Shown here: piece by piece, positions 61,087 to 64,000 of the stretch
How the letters are laid out: each line of letters starts with the position of its first letter
Position numbering within the stretch: the first letter of the stretch is position 1
NCBI RefSeq assembly: GCF_900091725.1
Contig: NZ_FMBW01000069.1
Coordinates: forward strand, 1-64,000
Reading direction: 5' to 3'
Source of the DNA: Streptomyces sp. DvalAA-43
GTDB lineage: Bacteria > Actinomycetota > Actinomycetes > Streptomycetales > Streptomycetaceae
Length of the DNA stretch: 64,000 nt
Made by a program: the position numbers and the translations under genes
Notes under the pieces: model-generated
Seen by the model: only the letters and a program-made list of their open reading frames with translations
Database searches by the model: none
What the model was told of the DNA's origin: nothing

Positions 61087-61410
61087 ATGGCCCGTCCATC
61101 CCCCTATCCTGCCGAGCTTCGTGAGCGTGCGGTGCGCATGGTCGCGGAGGTCCGCCCCAACTACCCGACCGAGTGGGCCGCGATGAAGGCGGTCGCTGCG
61201 ATGCTGGGCATCGGTGCCGCTGAGACGGTGCGGACGTGGGTTCGCAAGGCCGAGGTCGACGCGGCCGGCGTCCCGGGGTGACTTCGGAGGAGGCCGCGGA
61301 GATCAAGCGGCTGCGAGCCGAGAACGCCGAGCTACGCCGGGCCAACGAGATCCTCAAGGCGGCCTCGGCTTTCTTCACGGCCGAGCTCGACCGGCCCTCG
61401 AAGCGCTCGT
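61087..61410 (+). pseudogene. IS3-family transposase orfA, frameshifted
   Basis: MARPSPYPAELRERAVRMVAEVRPNYPTEWAAMKAVAAMLGIGAAETVRTWVRKAEVDAAGVPG is a typical IS3 OrfA HTH region. It meets a stop, while the next frame continues with the leucine-zipper part TSEEAAEIKRLRAENAELRRANEILKAASAFFTAELDRPSKRS. One base change broke orfA. The orfB start (LVAFIDAHR) follows at once but is cut off after about ten residues by an IS30 fragment. Confidence 0.85.
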
Positions 61411-61443
61411 AGCGTTCATCGACGCCCACCGGCAGGGGCGGAT

Positions 61444-61765
61444 TCAATCGATCGTCGCAACACCGGCTTGTTGGAGTGATCGTAGTTGCTCATCGAGTGT
61501 CTCCGCCGGTGTCTTCCAACCGAGTGTCTTGCGGGGCCGGTTGTTGACCGCTTCGGCGACGGCCTGGATCTCCTCGCGGCTCCACCTCGACAGATCGGTG
61601 CCCTTGGGGAAGTACTGGCGCAACAGCCCGTTCGTGTTCTCGTTGGTGCCGCGCTGCCAGGGGCTGTGGGGGTCGGCGAAGTAGACGGGGATGCCGGTTT
61701 CGGCCTTGAACGCCGCGTGTGCGGACAGTTCCTTGCCGCGGCCCCAGGTTAGTGATCGGCGGAGT
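61444..61765 (-). pseudogene. IS30-family transposase C-terminal fragment
   Basis: The minus strand reads SLTWGRGKELSAHAAFKAETGIPVYFADPHSPWQRGTNENTNGLLRQYFPKGTDLSRWSREEIQAVAEAVNNRPRKTLGWKTPAETL, the end of the IS30 DDE domain with the catalytic Glu in GTNENTNGLLRQY. The N-terminal HTH and first Asp residues are gone. Its C-terminal end lies inside the truncated orfB of the IS3 element, showing insertion of one element into another followed by deletion. Confidence 0.85.
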
Positions 61766-61792
61766 CGATGTACGCCGACACCGGTCGGACCA

Positions 61793-62119
61793 CTAGTCGA
61801 CGAGGTCCACCCAGGCGCTCACGACGTACCCCGCGCCCCACGGGTTGGAAGCGACCGAAGTCTGGCCGACCGGGGCCCAGTTACCGAGGATGATGCGCTG
61901 CGGAAGTCTGGGGTCGAGCGGGTTGAGCACCGCGTGAATCCGGTGCTGACCGGTACCGCTGATGCAGAGGCTGGAGAGGCTGCTCTCGGACGAGATGGTG
62001 CAGTTGCCGGGCGCTGCCTGGGCGGCGGGTGCCGTGGCCAGCATCATGCCCGCCGTGGCCGCCGCGACGGCCACGGCACCGGCGACACCGCGCTTCTTGG
62101 ACAGGGACTTCGTGAACAT
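61793..62119 (-). CDS. Small secreted cysteine-containing protein
   Basis: This 108-residue protein has a Sec signal peptide (MFTKSLSKKRGVAGAVAVAAATAGMMLATAPAAQA, cleavage near residue 36). The mature 70 or so residues have two cysteines (40 and 52) that could form one disulfide, and read GNCTISSESSLSSLCISGTGQHRIHAVLNPLDPRLPQRIILGNWAPVGQTSVASNPWGAGYVVSAWVDLVD. A good AAGGAG lies 7 nt before the ATG at 62119. No named domain; similar short Cys-pair secreted proteins are widespread in streptomycetes. It sits between IS remnants but looks intact. Confidence 0.75.
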   Translation of the reverse strand: MFTKSLSKKRGVAGAVAVAAATAGMMLATAPAAQAAPGNCTISSESSLSSLCISGTGQHRIHAVLNPLDPRLPQRIILGNWAPVGQTSVASNPWGAGYVVSAWVDLVD

Positions 62120-62297
62120 GGAGACTCCTTCGTCCGATGGTGATGCGTGATGGGAAGAGACGCATGTGCGGTGGAGCGTGGAGCGGAACGATCCGGCTTC
62201 GACGGGCGGATCCCATGGGGTCCCACGGACACCGCGGATGCCAAAGCGCGACAATGGATGAGAAAGCGAGTGATTACCTGCTTGATCGGAGCCAAAT

Positions 62298-62325
62298 CTT
62301 GCCCAGGTACACGGTTCCTGGCAAG
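62298..62325. promoter_or_regulatory. Imperfect inverted repeat upstream of the secreted-protein gene
   Basis: CTTGCCCAGG and CCTGGCAAG are inverted copies (one extra C) separated by 9 nt, within a lower-GC stretch about 180 bp upstream of the ATG at 62119. It could be an operator or an RNA hairpin. Confidence 0.35.
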
Positions 62326-62556
62326 AGCTTGGCCAGATTTGGTACAGACCAATTGTCGGCATCGGGTGTTCGGGACGTAAGCAGACTCTCCGGTCGACGA
62401 GCCAACGCCCCACGTCACCGGGCATGTTGGCGACTGGAACGGGGCCAGGAGGTGTCGGCGGACGCCCAGGAGCCGCCCTTGGGCCCGTCAGGGCGGCCAC
62501 GGGGTCGAGGTCGGGGCGCCGTAGGCAGTGTCCTCAAATGATCTTTGGTGGTGGAT

Positions 62557-63006
62557 CATGGAGTCGTGATACACCGCCGTGAACTTCCGGTTGCCGAGTG
62601 GGAGTTCGTCCAGCAGTTGTTGCCCGTGTCGATGTGGGGGCGGGAGCGGCTGGACGACCGCAGAGGCCTCGACGGGATCGTGTGGAAGTTCCGTGCCGGG
62701 ACTGCCTGGCGGGATGTTCCCGACCTGTACGGGCCGTGGGCCACGCTTCACACCCCTTTCCGCCGCCGGGTTCTGGACGGCACGTTCGATCGGGTGCTCC
62801 GGGCCGCCCATGCAAGGCGGACGCGGACGGCGACATCGACTCGCTGATGTCGGTCGACTCCACGATCGTCCGTGCCCACCAGCACGCCGCCGGGCCTGAA
62901 GAAAGGGGGCTCCGCGACCCAGCGCTCGGCCGCTCCGGAGGCGGTCTGACCAGCAAGATTCATCTCGCTTGTGACGCTCTGGGGCGCCCGCTCGCCGTCA
63001 CTTTCA
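62557..63006 (+). pseudogene. IS5-family transposase, frameshifted and 3'-truncated
   Basis: The first frame gives IHRRELPVAEWEFVQQLLPV...RLDDRRGLDGIVWKFRAGTAWRDVPDLYGPWATLHTPFRRRVLDGTFDRVLRAA (OrfA of two-frame IS5 elements). The second gives DIDSLMSVDSTIVRAHQHAAG...GGLTSKIHLACDALGRPLAVTFT with the first catalytic Asp (SVDST). Such elements may naturally use frameshifting, but this copy stops short at about 63006, losing the rest of OrfB. Confidence 0.8.
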
Positions 63007-63250
63007 CCCAAACGCGTAGGCGATGTAGAGCTGAGTGGTGAAATCGTCCAGTTGCTTGTGTAGCCGGTGCATCGTGGTCAGCAAGAGAGCCACACTGTCG
63101 GCATCGCCCGCGTCGGTGACGTTCAACATCAGTGAATCATCACCCAGGCACAACAGCGCTGGCACGTAGGTTTCGCCCACCAGGCCGCCCCGTCTTTCAC
63201 GCCGTCCAGCTCCCACCTAACGGTCCGTAACCCTTCTGACGACACCTCTA
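63007..63250 (-). pseudogene. Remnant of an unrecognised protein
   Basis: One minus-strand frame reads SSEGLRTVRWELDGVKDGAAWWAKPT and the next TYVPALLCLGDDSLMLNVTDAGDADSVALLLTTMHRLHKQLDDFTTQLYIAYAFG with a stop. They join naturally as one chain broken by a frameshift near 63170. It is hemmed in by IS5 and IS481 remnants. No family is recognised. Confidence 0.35.
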
Positions 63251-63370
63251 GGTGTTCTGTCCGGGGAGGTTGTGGACAGGCGAGTGAGATCTCGGCTGAG
63301 GGATCTTGAACGGATGAGGGCCTTCCGGGTTCGGTGTGGATTGCGACGTCTGCACCGACCGAAAGGCCTC

Positions 63371-64000
63371 GTGCCCCACCGTAATGCACCCCTGATTGAG
63401 ACCGGCCGTTTGCGTCTGGCCCGCGGCGTGGTCGAGGACGGCTGGCCCTGCGCCGGGCCGCCGAACGCTTCCAGGTCTCGCCGACCACGGCCCGACGCTG
63501 GGCGGACCGATACCGTCTCCTCGGCGAGGCCGGCATGACCGACCGTTCGAGTCGCCCGCACCACAGCCCGCGCCAGCCCCCACCCGCACCGAACGACGGA
63601 TCATCAAGGTCCGCGTTCTGCGGCGGTGGGGTCCGGCCCGCATCGCCCACCCGCTGCGACTGGTGCCCTCCACCGTCCACCGCGTTCTGACCCGCTACCG
63701 GCTTGCCCGCCTCACGCATCTGCACCGGTCCACGGGCCGGGTCATCCGCCGCTACGAACGAGACAGCCCCGGCGAACCGGTGCATGTCGACATCAGGAAA
63801 CTCCGCAACATCCCCGACGGCGACGGCCACAAAGCCCCCGGCCGACCAGCAGGCCGCAAGAACGTCGGCTACAGCCACCTCCACACCGCCGTCGACGACC
63901 ACTCCCGCCTCGCCTACAGCGAGATCCTCACCAACGAGAAGAAGGAGACCGCCACCGCGTTCTTGACCAGGGCCCAGGCGTTCTTCACCTCCTGCGGGAT
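63371..64000 (+). pseudogene. IS481-family transposase, frameshifted, running off the window
   Basis: It starts at a GTG with PHRNAPLIETGRLRLARGVVEDGWP, shifts frame near 63443 to RRAAERFQVSPTTARRWADRYRLLGEAGMTDRSSRPHHSP, and shifts again near 63575 to TERRIIKVRVLRRWGPARIAHPLRLVPSTVHRVLTRYRLARLTHL...DSPGEPVHVDIRKLRNIPDG...VGYSHLHTAVDDHSRLAYSEILTNEKKETATAF. This has the HTH and the first two catalytic Asp regions of IS481 transposases (VHVDI, VDDHSR). The last catalytic Glu would lie beyond the window. Confidence 0.85.

Noticed and set aside
1..64000. CRISPR arrays, tRNA and rRNA genes
   Set aside because: No regularly spaced short repeats, no Cas-like proteins, and no cloverleaf-like or rRNA-like stretches were seen on reading; a tRNAscan or Infernal run would be decisive.
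1..64000. Secondary-metabolite gene cluster
   Set aside because: No PKS, NRPS, terpene or RiPP core enzymes; SDRs, acetyltransferases and the SnoaL-like protein are isolated and not clustered.

Overview
The window is very GC-rich, with strong third-position GC bias, Tat lipoproteins, GTG starts, CUT1-type sugar ABC permeases without their own ATPase, and several IS families common in streptomycetes (ISL3, IS256, IS110, IS481, IS1380). All of this points to Streptomyces or a close relative. The density of truncated and frameshifted genes and IS fragments suggests a fast-evolving chromosome arm, though I cannot place it on the replicon. No tRNA, rRNA or CRISPR array was seen. Many decayed genes differ from an intact frame by single nucleotides, so some 'pseudogenes' could be assembly errors.

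Region 1 (1-13.1 kb) is accessory. It holds a DUF3291 protein; an ArsR / SRPBCC / DHFR-like operon whose operator sits inside its own promoter; an aminoglycoside-phosphotransferase-like kinase; an SDR divergent from an MmyB-type XRE regulator; two unrecognised proteins; a decayed membrane protein; a HEAT-repeat protein; scrambled ISL3, integrase and ASCH-like remnants; and a second SDR. Region 2 (13.1-19.1 kb) has a perfect 32-bp palindrome, a truncated and frameshifted pyruvate/indolepyruvate decarboxylase pseudogene, a dienelactone-hydrolase-like protein lacking its cysteine nucleophile, and a proline racemase/hydroxyproline epimerase.

Region 3 (19.1-42.2 kb) is the metabolic core, a glycan-utilisation locus. 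One long minus-strand unit runs from a solute-binding protein and two permeases through a secreted GH5 enzyme, a GH35 beta-galactosidase, a dead GH13 remnant and a GH38 alpha-mannosidase to a HAD phosphatase. A ROK regulator lies next to it. Divergent from the ROK gene are a GH36 alpha-galactosidase, a type I phosphodiesterase and a second GH36/GH27-like enzyme. Convergent with these is a second unit: tyrosine phosphatase, GPH-type MFS transporter and GH3 beta-glycosidase, divergent from a GntR/HutC regulator with a clear palindromic operator. Together they would bind, cut, import and hydrolyse a galactose/mannose-containing glycan, with three phosphate-removing enzymes hinting at phosphorylated glycans.

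Region 4 (42.2-53.4 kb) mixes a MITE-like element, an NTF2-like protein, two GNATs, a nitrilase, an IS256 copy with recognisable ends but a broken transposase, IS110, IS5 and IS1634 fragments, small secreted proteins and a butanediol/sorbitol-type dehydrogenase. Region 5 (53.4-61.0 kb) looks like an envelope or extracellular-glycan module: a PIG-L deacetylase lipoprotein with a lectin-like tail, a Tat lipoprotein related to the dimethylformamidase large subunit, a GT2-GtrA fusion and a polytopic membrane protein of DUF6056 type. Region 6 (61.0-64.0 kb) is an IS graveyard (IS3, IS30, IS5, IS481) around a small cysteine-containing secreted protein.
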